Shown: piece after piece, positions 13,523 through 28,500 of the stretch | How the letters are laid out: every line of letters starts with the position of its first letter | Numbering within the stretch: the stretch's first letter is position 1 | Source: Pomacea canaliculata | Lineage: Eukaryota; Mollusca; Gastropoda; Architaenioglossa; Ampullariidae | Assembly (NCBI RefSeq): GCF_003073045.1 | Contig: NC_037603.1 | Span: 18,172,192-18,236,191 of the forward strand | Reading direction: 5' to 3' | DNA length: 64,000 nt | Translations under genes and position numbers: made by a program | Notes under the pieces: model-generated | Database searches by the model: none | Told to the model about the DNA's origin: nothing | What the model saw: the letters and a program-made list of their open reading frames with translations, nothing else

Positions 13523-16500
13523 ATGGCCAGCATTGGCAAAGAAGATTTTTCATCAAGGGCTGCAATGACAGACTTGGCAATCAATATGGCTGACAAGCTT
13601 ATTGACGCATTTCAGAAAGTAGCAGATGGTAGTGGAGATGGTGCTTGCGAAAGCCCTCATACTGGACTTGCAAGTTATGGCAGCCATTCTGGGGACCAAG
13701 GCACAGAAAATGATAACAACGATGGAGATGAAACCTGGCATGAGATGGTAGAGGAAGATGATGATGCAGATGAAGCAGAGGAGGAAGAGGATGGTTTGGA
13801 ACGAGAAAACATAGAGACACTTATCAGCCCTATAGGAGCTCATGGCTTTGATGCCCACCTTGCCTCACAGGACAGTGACGAAGAAGGAAGTGATATCATT
13901 TTTACCCCAGCACGGGCACTTCAGTTTGATGGCTCTGATGGAGACGATCAGCCAACTGTAGATCAAAAGTACTTGCCCAGAAGAGTTTTCATTCAGTCGG
14001 ATTTTACACAAGGCCGACCAGAATTGCATGGGTCAGAAGAGGCAGACTGTGTTGCACCTGGAGCAGGTCTTGGAGCATACTTGGTCGATCAGTCTCAGAA
14101 TGTTCGAATCATCGAAGGCCATGATGACATTGACAAAGGTGCAGCATTTATATCTCAGCGAAACACATTTCTTCACACCCAGCTGGTGCAGTTGCCCATC
14201 CTCATAGCTGATGACTACCTCAATCAGACAGCAAATCTCTACGACAGTCTGGAGAGAGATGACCATTTCTTTCCAGAAGATGGTGACCGGGAACATGGCA
14301 GCTTTAAAGAGGGACAGGACCAAAACAACAGAGAATCAGTCAGCGGCGAAGGCGAAATGTCTGGCAAGACTCTCCAGTCAGACCTGGGAGATGAAAACAC
14401 TGATCACCAGCATGCCATAGGCTACACTTATGGTGGGCAGCAGTTTGCATCCAGATTGTTACAGGCCACAGATGCCAGTGAACAGGAGAAAATAGATAAT
14501 GACGACACAATTTCTAAGGCTCTTTCCACATGCACAGTAACAATGGTGGAGGCTAGTCAGCTCGATGGGCAGCATCAGATCCATGGTGAAAATGATGATG
14601 AAGATGATACAAACTCCGTGAAAGATGAGGACCATGATGCTCAGGCATTTACAGCCCCTTTTCTGGTAGCTGTGCATGGGCCAGCTTCAAATTCCAAAGC
14701 ATTTGGCAGTGACAAGACCAGCTTGATGGGGTTGGAACAAAATCAGGTGACTGGTGCCATAACCATCAGACAAGGAAATGCAGCTAATATAAGGAACAAC
14801 AGGAAGTCAGTTGTGGAGGTTGTTGCAGGAAGGTCCAGGAACCAACAAACTGCCACACACAGAACAGGAGTAGGGCCTGGCACAGGTGGCGATAGTAATT
14901 CGCAGCAGGTCTGTCCTCGACTGAGTCGTGCAGAGCAGAGGCTGACAGCTGCAGGAAGCAGTAATGTTATGCACGGCCGCATGTCTTATGTCAGGCAGCC
15001 AACCAATGGGGCCCAGAGACCAGCTGTTCAAGGCTCTGCCTCTGCACAGACTGCCAATCATGTCCTTCATGTGGGTGATGCAGCAGCTGTTGGTGGAGAT
15101 GGGGATGGTGCAGGTGATGGAGAGAGTTCAAATTCCATGCCTCCACCACAAATAGGAGTATCTGTTGTGGGAACTTCCCTACAGTCCAGGACGTCCTCCC
15201 AGGGCTCAGTCCAGTCAGGAAATAGTGGCAACAGCCACAGTCGTGTCGGTGGGGTGGGCAAAGAGTCGAACAGCAGCCACAACACCGTTCCTTCATCCAG
15301 ACCAGCAATGCCTAGATCTGCAGACCACAAACGTGGTGGCAATGGTGTGAGGCAAGGATTACCACCACAGAATACTCTACCTCAAACCCAGCTCCCACAG
15401 AATTCTCTTCCCAACATGGCCAGATCCACTACCCACTTGCACTCTGAACCAAAGTTAAAGTCTGCAGGGAAGTCCACTGCAAGTGCACTGGATAACAGAA
15501 CCTTGCTTCTGCAAAAACAAAAGCAGTTACAACATGAACAGCAACAGCTGCTTATTCAACAGAAGCAGCTACAACAGCGGATACAACAACCACCACCTGG
15601 GTCTATCTATCCTCCAGATGCAGACCAGTTTAGTCATCACTATCCAGAAGTGGTTACAACGCAGGTGGGATGTGTACCACAACCATAGACAGATATTTGT
15701 GTGTGTGTGTGCATGCGCAATGATGTGTATGCATTTGTGTGTGTGTGTGCATGCTTGTGCATATGTCCATGTGTGTGCATGAGTGTTTGAAACCTTGTAT
15801 TTTTGCATTAGTAGATGGTGTATCTCCATGCTTTCCATTCATAAAATGCAAGGGGCCTTTAAGTGCTATTTTTATGTTGCTAAAAATCTTGGTGTTGTTG
15901 TGTGTTATTTTTCAGCTAAGTAAAGGTAGCACCACCAGCATCAGCGTTGAAATGCAGGGAGTAGAGGAAGTACGCACCCAGTTACAGAGCATGCTCAAAC
16001 ATCCAAAAGATTCAGCGCCTTTTGGTGAGAAACTGATAGCATTCTTTAGACTGCAGAGTAAAATGTTTACATATCTTGTATATTTATGTAGATGACATTA
16101 TTTACAAGAGATCATGAGACAACAAACACTTATCATGAGATAACAAATGTAATAGAAAGTGTTTTGGGTAATCCTTAAAGACCCAGTGGAGTTAGAAAAA
16201 ATGAGTTGGACCTCTGCTTATGTCATTATCATGCATATGGATTTCAAAGTGTATATGAGTTTCTTAAAGTCTAACAGCCTAGTTCCAGTTTTGTGTCTTT
16301 TTTTCATGTTGTTAACTGGTAAGGGCGTCCATACCTGCCTTTAATGATAAGAAAGATAAGCAGGTTGTTTTTGATTTCGCTGGGTTTTCTTTCCTTAGGC
16401 TTGATATTTCAGATAGCTAATTCCTATAACCTATATTTTAATTCTTAAGTCTGGTACAAATAGAAGAAATTTATTTTCTCTTCTTTTGCTTTACAGACCA

Positions 16501-19500
16501 CCAAGGCTTTGACTATGCTGATTTAGGTACAGACCAGTTGCCAGATAGGCATGGAAGTCTACATGATGTTGAGAGCAGTTCTTTGTCAGGGTTGGTGAAC
16601 ATTTGCCTTTATACACAGCATGCAGTCAGTTAAGAATTTATTTGTGTGTTTTTAATTTTCCATATTTGAAGTTAGAGAACTTTGTATAAGTTTTGTGTTC
16701 ACTGTTTCCACATTTAACAAATTTCTTTCACCAGCTGTTTCTGCCTTATTTTCTGTACATGAAGAGTTACATTAAGTGGATGTTGTCACTGCTACTACTT
16801 TTATTAATAAGAATACAGCAGATTTATATAGCACCATTCCCCAGCACCAAGGTGCTTTAATTACAAGTCTACAACCATACACCCTTCTAGGGTAGGTGTC
16901 AAGTGTACTTCCATGCACAAACATGCACCCAACATCTGCACAAACATGCATACACACAACACAGTGTACAGCGCATAGCGCATAGAGGAAACCAGAGTAA
17001 AACCACTGACAGCCCTGTAAATTATTGTGACATCAATCAGATTTCTTTTTCATGTTAGTTCAAAAAGGTGATGTAGAGGAGAAGGGAATGGTACTGGTAG
17101 ATAAACCACTCTATAGGGTTTGATTTTATACTGTGAGTAATGTAAGGGTATGATGCTTGCTCTTTCATATTAAGTAGCTGATAGAATTTTTCTGTTTTTT
17201 AAAATTTTCATAAATTATCCTTACATGTATTTATTTGCTCTGTAATGGGTTCCTTTGCAGGATGAAAGGATTTGACGAGGTGTCAGATATGTTTGATAGT
17301 TTCCCGAGTTTCTCTTACAAGATCTTTTCTGACATGTCCCGAGGTGATGCTTCTGTGCATAATGAAAATGCTTACCTCCGAGATTGCCTTGAAAAAGAAC
17401 GTTACCGGCGGAAGGTGAAGTATAAGCCATTTTTTCAGATTTCTGCTGTAGCTACTTCAAAATCTGAGTTTCACATTTCACTTGGATTAGAAAAAGATGT
17501 GTAAAGAAAAGAAAAGATGGCCTCTCCGGCATCAGATACGCTGCTTCTTGCATAGAACCCTTCCCTCTTATCATCACCTTATAATTCCTTCTCAGCTATT
17601 TGTAAATGTAGAATGCAAATAATTTTCTGCAAAGAAAAAGCAGTGATGATTAAGATGTTTGTGTATATATATATAAACGATTAATAACCAAATATGGCTT
17701 TTGATTCAGGGTTTTTTTTTCTCCTTTAATTTTCAGCATTGTGAACAGCAGATACAAAACCTGAATGCAAAGGTACAATCTTTGTCATTTATATTTGTTC
17801 TTTGCTAGACTAAAAGAGCTCACATCCAAATGGGATCTTTATTCTAAATTTTCACGATACTAACGCTCCTTGATTGCTTTTCTGGTGATTAAAGGTGGCT
17901 GCTTTTGAAGAATTTAACCAATTCTAAAATTTGTCTGTCTTAGTAGTTTATAAAAAGAAAGTCATTGATATTATTCAAAGTTTTCTTTTATGAAATATAT
18001 TGTAATTTGTAGCATTTAGGGTAGTGTAATTTGTAACTTTCCTCCTTTCAGAGGATTTCAAAAAATGCTAAGATAAACAATTGTCTCTCTGAGTATTGAG
18101 AAAGGCATCTTTTGAATAAACATTTTCATGTGTGTCATGCTTTTACTAGCTTTTTGATTTTTCTCTGAATGCTTTGTATTACATCTTTTAAAGCTATCAC
18201 CATAATTAGTTAACAGATGCTTGTGGACTGATTCATCCTGCGTAGTATTTCTGTTTATGCGTTTATTTATATATAAATATTTGTTTCATAACTGACATTT
18301 TTATGTCTTAATTGACTGCAGCTTTTGGAGCTTCAGCAGCAGCTGGTTGTTGCTGTGTCCACCGACAAGCGCAAGGACCTCATGATTGATCAACTTGACA
18401 AGGTGAGTTCTTTGGTGTAAGAAGCTGGTTGCTTGTACCAGCATATTCTGTTTAAATAAATAATTTGAATAAGACTGAAGTAGGAGGGAACCTCAAAGTC
18501 TGGTGGATAAGTTGGGACTTTCACCTAAGTGTGTGTTTATGAGAGAATGGTAGTGTGTGTGAGTGAGTGAGAGAGGGTGGGTATGAGTGAGAGTGTGTGT
18601 GTCAGAGGGAGTGTGTGTGTAAACCTCTGTAGTCAATATCTCCATCCATGCGTGTTTCATAGCAACTGGGAAAAGTTGTAGAAAGATGGAAGAGAAGAGA
18701 AGCTGAGAAGGATGAATACATGCAGATGATGATGAAGGAGAAGTTGCAGATTGAAGAGACACTTCAGAAACAGCAAACAGTAAGTTCAACCTTTTTTTTG
18801 AGCCTTTGTCTGATTGTCTTCTTTTCCCCATTTTTTCTCGGGTTTCATTGTGAACAGCCGGTGCAATAGTTTAATATAATCTATCTTTAAGTAAAACTCC
18901 ATTCAATTTGTATGCTATAGAATTAGAAATTTGGAATATATATTGGTCCTGTTTCTAGAGGCCTTAGTTGATTGAAGATAGTCTCTATATAAGGTACACC
19001 TATTTTTCTGAATTTCCAGGACTTGATGAGAAAGTTTTTTTTTTAAATCTATTTCTTGCCATATAAGATAAACTTAAATCTGGCTTCTTTGTTTTTTAGG
19101 GAGCATTTTTCTCCTACCTTAAATTTATGAAAATAGTGGAAGTAATTTTATGACTTTTAAGAAATGTGTGGAATATTTCTTAGAGTGTCCTGTGTTTCTT
19201 GAGATGATAGACAGTTTTGAGAAAGACTTGGCAAGAACTGTAGAGGAACTGAAACAAGAGAAAGAGAAGTCTTCAGAGGTTGTGGACAAGATGAAAGAAG
19301 AGGTGTGTTAAAAAAAAAAATGTTTAAACAGGAAGAAAAAAAACCAGTTTCAAACATTTATACACAAAGGACATATATACACATGATACACACAAACACA
19401 TACACATTCTCTCTTTTTTGAGGAATAGAGCATTTACATATTATTTTACCTTATTTCTTACTAAAATTGCATATATTAATTCATTCAAGAATTTCCCATG

Positions 19501-22500
19501 TTAATGAAAAGCTCATGATGTCCATCGTTATAAATATATGAAAAGGGCACATTATTCAATGTTAATTGCTGCTTTGGGGAAATAAAATGTTTCTAATGAA
19601 GACAATGGACTGCAATCATTGTGTTAATGGCACCATTGATAAGTGAAACACGACTCTATTATTCTGGAAAAAGGGTTACCATGAAAGCAGTGTTCACAGT
19701 AATTGACACCATGATGCCATATGTTTCAGCTGTCAACTGCCGTTCATGCTCGGAAGCATGCTGAAGATCTACTTTCTGCTGAAAAGGAGCGAGTGATGCT
19801 CATGGAAAAAGACTGGGAACAACTGAAGGAGTCACGGGACTTGGCCGAGAAAAGAGCACAGCAGGCACAGGAACGACTGCACCAGGTGGGTTTAACTCAG
19901 TGGTGCCCAACCTTTTCTCGCCTGAGGGGTGCACTGGACATGATATAAAATTTCCTGGGCTAGAGCATGGCGGTTTTGCTAGAATCATGATGTTAAAAAA
20001 TGAAATTATGCTGTGTCTGGTTGAAATGAGTGGGCCGGATGTGGCCTGCAGGCCTTAGGTTGGGCATCCCTGGTTTTTAACAGAAGTTTGACCTCAAGTC
20101 CTAAGTTAACTAAATTTAATGAGCCACTTATTTAATTTTGCACAAAAGTGTGTAAGAGGGCTGAAATATTTTCAAGTTACTGGTTTGAACTCAGTACAAG
20201 AAGCCTGGAATCTTAAATAACCCAATCAAGCTCTTGGTGTATTTTAAAAAAAAAAAAAAAGGTCAGCATCATGATCTCATGACTGCTTGGAAACACCTCA
20301 TTAATGTATGCTCTTCCATTGCTTGTAGCTTTGACAGTGTAAGTACCATCCCAACATCAGGGTATTACAGGATTGGTAGACTGTAGCGAGTTGTGTCAAT
20401 CAGTTAAAAAAAAAAAGACCATAATAAATAATTGCACTTTGCGAGCACTTAAAAGTAAGATTAGCTAGATGAAGCATTCTTATCATTAAAGGGGCAAGCT
20501 GTAAGATGGGTCATAGATTCCTAGTGTTGCTGAACACTGTTGTAGGAACAAGACAGCTGGTACCAGAGAGAGAAGGAGCTGCTGAACAAGATTGACCAGG
20601 TGAAGGATGCCAACCTGAAGGTCATGCAGATGGAGCATGTGAGCACAATGATTTTTTTTTATGCTTTTCATCAACTGTAATTGTACCAAAAAACCCAGCC
20701 TGCATAGCTTCTAGCTGTGACAACTCAAGGGAGGCCTGTTTTCCCATGTAAACTGACCTGTTATTCAAGGATTGGGGAAAGATGTTTATAAATGACTTAC
20801 CTGTGACATGAGTGCCACATTTTGTACTTACTTTGTAAGTATATGTACATGCATGTATTTGTGCAAGTGTGTGTTTATTCAGCAACTCAACCATGATCAA
20901 AATCACCCCCTTCATATATCCCCTTCAGGGAGTGAGTAATTAAAATTAATTTCATTTTAATGATGATGCTTATGTAAACAGAATTTTGCTAGAAATGCTA
21001 GTGGAATAGCACACAACATGTTTAACAGAGGCTTGATCATCACAGGCAAAGCATGAACAACAAACAAAGAAGATGGAAGAGCTAGAAGAGAATCTTCACA
21101 TGGCTCAAGCAGATGTCAAGAAACTCGAGATGGAGGTGGACTGTGCCCTTAGGGAAAAAGTAAGTTTTATTTATAGAGGTAGCAACAATTATTTTTTTTG
21201 CTATTGAAAAACTAATAGAACATTACAAGGAGATGAAAGTAAAAGCGTTTAATTTCAAAATTGAAAGGAGTCTTCTCCTTATATGTGTGAGTTTAGTGTT
21301 GGTGGGCTGCATGTGTGTTTATGCACACAGGGTGTATGTGGTGGGATGGGGAAGTTTTAGTTTCAAAGATTATAAGAGAAGCTAAGCGATACGGCCCTTT
21401 GCACTCCTTCAAGACTTGCTCCTGGTGGGATATGCTAAGCCATAACAGCTGGTCTTAGGGTGGCTAGAGATAAATAATCTGGTAAAAAAAAAGGGAAAAA
21501 ATAATCTTTCTATTAGATATTGCTGTCATCGCCCTCACTCACCTTTGTGGATGCCTTTAAACACATTTGTGGGGGTGTAATTGTGGGGTTTTTTTAATTG
21601 TAATTTTTTGTGGGGTAAATTTAGGGACTTACCTAACTTGCTTCTTGGTTGTCTTCTAAAAATAGCCCTTTTGCATTGTTAGTTAAACTATGCATCATTT
21701 TGTTCTTTAGGAAAGTCTGCGAGTTGAGATGGCAATAGCAGAGGCTAAGTTTGAGAATGCCCAAAGAACCTTGGAAGCAGATTTGCATGCACAGATGGAG
21801 AAGGAGGTGAGTTTACCTGTAAACTTTCAAGTGTGTGCATCAGACCTGTCTTCCTTTAGGGGCTTCGTATAATTATTATGGGACTTCATCAAATTACAGA
21901 ATGACAATGAAGACCAAAACAGTACATGTGTTTGATATGCAACTGATTTAACACACTTGATCTGATTACAGGTGTTTTTCCTGGAATTCCATGATTTTCG
22001 GAGAATTATTGGTTAGTCGTCCTAAGACTAAACAGGCCGGAAATTTAATACTTTTGATGATTTGACAGTATAATTTTTTTCATGATGTGTTGTTTGTCCC
22101 TTATAGATTTCTGAGCAACTGAAGGAGGTTCATGAAAAAATGCGATTGGAGCAGGAAGGGACAGCTGAGAAACATCGCAGAACAGTGTCTGAACTTCATC
22201 AGAGACACCAGCGAGACCTTGAAACACAACTATTGGCTCTACGACAGGACACTAGCCGCAAAGAAGAGGACCTCCGGCAGCAGTTGGCAGAGCAGGAAAA
22301 TCAGTAAGACTGTGCATTCAACTGACTTTTAATCAGAATTCTTTTTCCAAAACCCAATTTTAAAAATGTTAAAAGCAGGAATAGGTGACCATATGTGACC
22401 TGCCACCTCAAAATAAGTCTTAATTTGCACATAGCAGTTTGGTAGCAGAGGCCTAGAAAGGAGTGAATAAGGTCAACTTTGTGCAGTTTCACATTTTTGT

Positions 22501-25500
22501 AAAATTAGATTCCTTGATCATTAAACTAAGAAGGAAACACAGTTATGTTAAAAGAGAAGTGGAAGTGACTGGCCTAAGGGGGAGGCAGCTGGCAACTCCG
22601 TCAGTCCATTGCTAAGGAAAAACCTTGTGAGATTGCTGAAAAACTTTAAACATGCTTTTCTCAAATGGCTGCTACCATACTTGCACATTTCAAACCTGTA
22701 TAACTCAGTCTGGGGACTGGAAGGACAACTCTGGTATCAAGAGAATTTTTGGAACTTCATATTTTTTATTTGACTGTTTCTATGCAGTTTGCACTGACAG
22801 ATGCGAATGTCTTCATAGCTACAGCTCAGTTACATGGATTCATCCTTATTGAAAACTCATTTTGTGGAGAATGTCACATGTATCTGCTCAGCAAAATTAT
22901 AATATTGTCATAAACTTTTGTCATTAAAGTAGTGTAATTAGAGACCATTCGTGCCATCTGACAGCACTTGCAGACAATCTAAGGCTGATGAAAATGAGTA
23001 CCATCTCTAAAGGTCTCTGGTTTTTCTGAAAGAGAGTGTATATGTGTATCTTGTATGCATATATGGCTGATGTATAAACATTTACTTCTGCTGTCTGTGG
23101 TTAAGTACCAGAAAACAAGTTTAAGCTTCTTTGATACTAATTGTATGCTTCATATGGCAGGTTGAGTAAGTTCCGGCAAGAGAACACTTCACTGAAACAG
23201 GCAAAACAGAAGCTAGAATCTCAGAGGTGAGTGTCAACTTACACATCTTTCTTTGATTGTACTAGACGACACGACCGTAGGATATAGGTTACATTAGTTC
23301 TTTAATCATTGAAAAGTACTCAAATAGTCAGGCAACTGCCCTAAAATGACTTAAAAGGCCAAACACAAGGCCAACACACCAGTTTTTTCAGTGGTTACTG
23401 TGGTGCTCATTAGCCTCTGTTCTTACCACATGCAATGCTCACTTCGTGCTGAAAACTTTTGCTTTGTCAAGAGATACCACCTGTACTAGATCTTTTGTTG
23501 GGTTTTTTTAAAAAATTTCTTGGAATATGGACTTCTTTACCTTGAGAAAAGATGTGTTTTTCTTCAGCAGTGTTGCCAGTGTTTTAGATTGTAAGGTTAC
23601 AGAGAATTCTGCATTTTTCGATGGTATTCTGTTGACACCAGTTTCAGATATGACATAAGTGTTTTATAAAGAGATAAAATTCTTGCTAATCAAATGGCTT
23701 GTCTTTTTTTTTAAAATGATTTAGATTTTTGCTAAATGCATCATAAAGAAATAATGTATTTAGGAGAAACTGCGATTCTTATGCAGCCTCATGAGCTGTG
23801 TGAGGTGTATGTTGCTTACACACAGGAAGTGCAGGGTTGAAACAACAACACTGGGTCATGAATGACGTCCTAGATCTCTGTGACCAAAGGAGGGCCTTGA
23901 AGAGAGAAAAAAGAAGCAAACCAGAAGCAGCTTCCAAGTACAAAGAAGTGAATTGTGATCAGGAAAGGGATGCTATTGGGAAAACTGGATCAATGGGCCA
24001 GTGTCAAACAGTAGAGGAGAGTGCTATATGGGGTGACAGCAGAAATGCCAAGAACTACTCAAGACTCTCACCAAGACAGGTTGGCATAAGATCTCAGTCA
24101 TTGAAGACAGTAATTGCCAACTTCTCGCTGAAAAGCACTGTTGTACTTATCCAGTGGATGGAATAATGCAAAGACCTGTGCAACTTCCAGCTGAAGACAG
24201 GTGCTAAAATCCTTCAGTAGAACCAGACTAGAACTAGCAAACTTGCAGACCTACCAGTCTGAAGAGAGAAAAAGAGCCATTTGGAGTCTGAATGGAGGAA
24301 AGTCACCTGGCATTGACAACATTCCGGCTGAGCTATTCAAGCCAAAGATTCTGGCAACGCAAAGAATGACTCAAAGAAAGGATGGACTTGCTAGTCTTAC
24401 CCTTCCAAGAAAAGAAACAGCAAACAGTGTCAGAACTACAGAACCATAAGCTTATCAACCTCTTTGCTTGCCAATACAGAGAGGAGAATCCAGGTATTTG
24501 AAAACTTGTGCCTGAGGAGGCTGCTCAGGATCTCATACAGAGAACATAGAGCCATTGAGTTTGTATGAAGCATGGTCATTGGACTTGCAGGAAACCAGAA
24601 ACTCCTACTTGCAACAGTCAAGCAGCGTAAGCTAGTCTGGTATGGCCATGTAACTCGGCATGACTCTTTGTTGAAGACTGTCCCTCAAGATTTCTTGGAG
24701 AGTGGGCGATGCCATGGTAGCCAGAGCGCGAAATGGCTTACAAACATGAAAAAGCAGATAGCTGTGTATGACCTGCTCACTACACCAAGACAAGTGGGCC
24801 TTGTCTGCTACCACGTCTATCCATATGCTTCCCACAATGACAAGTACCAGTCAAGGATGAATGAATAAGATTGAAAAGAGCAGTAACCAACTTAATAACA
24901 TATTCTTGGTCTTTTTCAGGGTGGAAGTCTTGGCCAAATTGCAGTTCATTATGCAATCTCAGTGGAATGAGGCTGTATCCCTTCTAGTTAGCACACCACA
25001 ACGTAAGGTAGGGCCCCCCTCTTTTTTTATTTTGATGAAAGGATGCTACTATTTGAATCCTTCATTTTTTTCTACGATATACAAGAAATCAATCAGTTAA
25101 TCAATCGTTATTCATTTTTTAGTTTCTTAAGTATTTGCTGTCATCATTAAACAAGAAACAGGATACATAATAAACAACAAATATAAAAAGAAAAACTTAT
25201 TTTTTTAATAATGGGGATGTGGTAGATTTTTTTAATTAGAATGCCAATTGAGAAACTTTTGTTCATGGTAATGGAGCTCATTGTCTAGGTCATGAGTACA
25301 TTTTTCTCTGAAAATAAGACTTTCTTCATTTTCTATCTGAAAACACACTAGAGTGCCAAAGCCTAGGTTGAACAAAAAGAAAGAAAGGTGCTGACAGTTT
25401 TAAAGTCCTCTGAATTAAGTTCTGCAGTTGGTGATGTAACAGATATGTATTGTGTGGATGTTCTACAGGTAATACTTAGATGGAGAAACTGCATATAGTC

Positions 25501-28500
25501 TTTCTTTGGTTACGGAAGTTAGGTCTGCAGATGTACAAGTTAGCTCCCAGCTGTCACCTAAAATTGTTATAAAATTATATCAGTTTAGCTGACTGTTTAT
25601 CATAAACACCTGGCCTAAGAATGCTTCCACTTAGCCTGCTTATTGCAGAACTTGAACACTTCTATGGCATCATCAGTGGGGTCAGCAAGCTTTGCCAGCC
25701 TTTTAACATCTCAGACTGTTCCTGACACTTCAAGCTCCCAGCTCCATTTAGCACCAGCAGCCAACTTGTCAGCCTCCTCTTTCAGCAGTCCACAAGCAAC
25801 CAGGTAGATACAGAGGTTGTTCAATCAGTGAGCTGTGGCTGTATCAAATTAGTCACCAGCTGGTCTTTACGTGGTCACAGCCTTTACAATGTTTTTATGT
25901 GAACCTTTGTCAAAATGTTACCATTGAAAGCAGGACATTTAAAATTTCACTTAACATAGATTTTTATATCTCAACATCTGTAGGTGAGCTGAAATTTGGT
26001 TGCAACCACAGTCAGTGGATTACTTCTTTTGGTGTCATACCTATTTTGGCTGTGTTGTGTCTTGGTAAACAGCAGGGCTTCTGCTTACGCAAAAAATTGC
26101 GTACAGTACGCATTAAAAGTTCGGAGGATTCCTTCAATTTTCATCAATGGGGTCCCCTTCAAATTTGGGCGAAGAACAGGGACCCCTTAAAAATCTGAAG
26201 GGGTCCCTGGGACCCCAAAGAATTTAGCCTTAGCACAAGCCCTGAAACAGTATGCTGGAAGTCAGATTTTATCAAGAGACATTGTATGAAATCATAAAAT
26301 TGAATGATTGACATTTTTTAAAAAGCTTTTGGCATGCATGGTACTTATGAGAGATAGCAGCAGATATTTTTAAAAATTACAGTCTTGATGTACACCTACA
26401 TGAGTACTCTCACACACATACATATACATGTACACACATACACATCACACACTGCAAACTTCAAAACAGCAATGGAGGGCTGTCTCCTCTTTATAAGGTT
26501 GTATGATTGTGATTATGCGGAGATTATCAGGTCATTTTTTTTTTCCAATCCTTTTCAGTCAAAATTCTGACAAAACTGAAGTTCAACATGAATCTACAGG
26601 TAAGCAGCATTGCACTAGTACAAAGGGAACATGATGATAAAGCTATACTTTGACTTGATGTAAAAAAAAGAAAAAACAAAGAAAGCTCAAAATTCAAGAG
26701 TATTAATGAGCTTGAGGTTTGTATAAGGTCTTTATGAAAAGTTTATGAATATAATTTTTGTCAGGTTCACCCCACTTGGCATCAGGATCATCGCGTTCAT
26801 CTTCGCGTCTGCACCAGACAAGCCATGCAGATGATAGGGAAAATCATGTGGGCAGTAGGGCTGTTGTGTCATGTGGTGGTGCCATCATGACACTTGAAGA
26901 CATCGCTGGCCTCTTGTCTCGAGGAGATGGAGATTCTTCCACTATCCTCACCAGGAATATCCACGGAGTTCTGCACAACAGTGGCCTCGTCAATCAGTCC
27001 CAAGTGCAGGAAAGTGAGGTCCGGCAGCGCCAGGGCCATCAAGCTATCCCAGCATCCTTATCATCAACTCATGCCACCATGATCCGTCCTCCTCAGCAGT
27101 TTTCCCACTCTTTGCTCAGCACTGCGGAGGAAGTTTTGGCATCCTTCGCTGAGGAACAGCCTCATGAAGACTTCAGTTTCATCTCCACTCGGGATATCCC
27201 AAGCAGCCACAAAGACTTACCTCGCAGAAGGCAACAGAATGGCTGCTCAGGCCGCCGAAGCAAGGATGTCGAGAGAAGCAACAATGGATACATGGTGCAA
27301 AAGGAAGAGGACCTGCAGTTGCAAGCACGACACCCATTGGATGTGGAACGGAGCCTTGCTCTGAGCGATCTTGACAGCACAAGCTCCCATTCTACTTTAA
27401 GAAATGCTTGGGTGAGTCAAAACAGCATCCACTGTAACCACAGGGAGGAACCTGCAGAGTCGCAAGCACAACCTCAGGATGAAGGTAATGAAGCTGCATC
27501 ATGTTTTGTTTTTTTTCTTCTTTCGGTGGTAAAAAGTAGAATCATGTTTTAGGTCTTGAATCTAGCAAGCTGAATGGGGCAGCTCTTTCTCTTTTCCTGT
27601 TTTGTTTACAATGTATTCTGGTTTTATCATCATCAACTTGTGGATCTACATCTTTCTTTATTTCCTATGTGCTGGATTGTCTGTGGCTTTCTGCCTTTTT
27701 CTTTATGGAATATACAGTTGAGATCAAAGTTTTTGTTGATTAATGGTCTCTGTATGCTTACCACTTTCTTCGTAGTCTTTGCTTTGTACCATTCTCTTCC
27801 CAGTTGTCATGCATCCAGATAGTGCTTTGTAAACACTTTTTTACACGATATAATGGATCAGTTCTGCTTTAACTTCTTTACAATTGAGCAACAAACGATT
27901 GTATTTAGAGCCTTAGTCTGACGTTGATTGGGGTAGTCTCCCTTTTGCTAACTTACTTCTACACCATATTCTTCATGCTGATCGCCACCTGGCTTGATCT
28001 TCTTCCAGCATTCTTCCTAAGAGAAACTGGCTATTGCCACATTGTGTGCTGTTGTGTTACATGACCGCTTCATCTTCCGTTTTTTTTTCTTTGCTGAACT
28101 GTTTTTTTCTCTTCTTATGATGTGCACTAAGCTGGTCTTTTTGACAGCAGAGCATGCAATATATGTGCACTTTTATTATTGGAAAGCACTTTGAGTTCTG
28201 CTGTTTATGAAAAAAGTCACTATAGAAATATGATTTTTTTTTTTTTAAGCTGCAGAATATCAGTATGTATATATGTTCTCTCATGGCTGTGCAGGATTTG
28301 TGAAGTGAAATGAAATACGGGATCTAAACATTTCTTTATTTTTACAGTGCAGTAATTCAGACTAGTGTGTATGACAGGTTTCACAGGCTTTATCTTGTAC
28401 CACTTGACTGCATTTTAACCTTATGGAGGAAAGCAGTTTGGGACTGCTAGTAACATCAGCTGCTTTTGATACTTTGCAGATGTTTTTCTGTTGGAACGCC

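Noticed and set aside
25899..26198. Similar short frames here and at 3460-3657 suggesting a conserved peptide
   Set aside because: The similarity comes wholly from the two MITE copies; it is not a gene.
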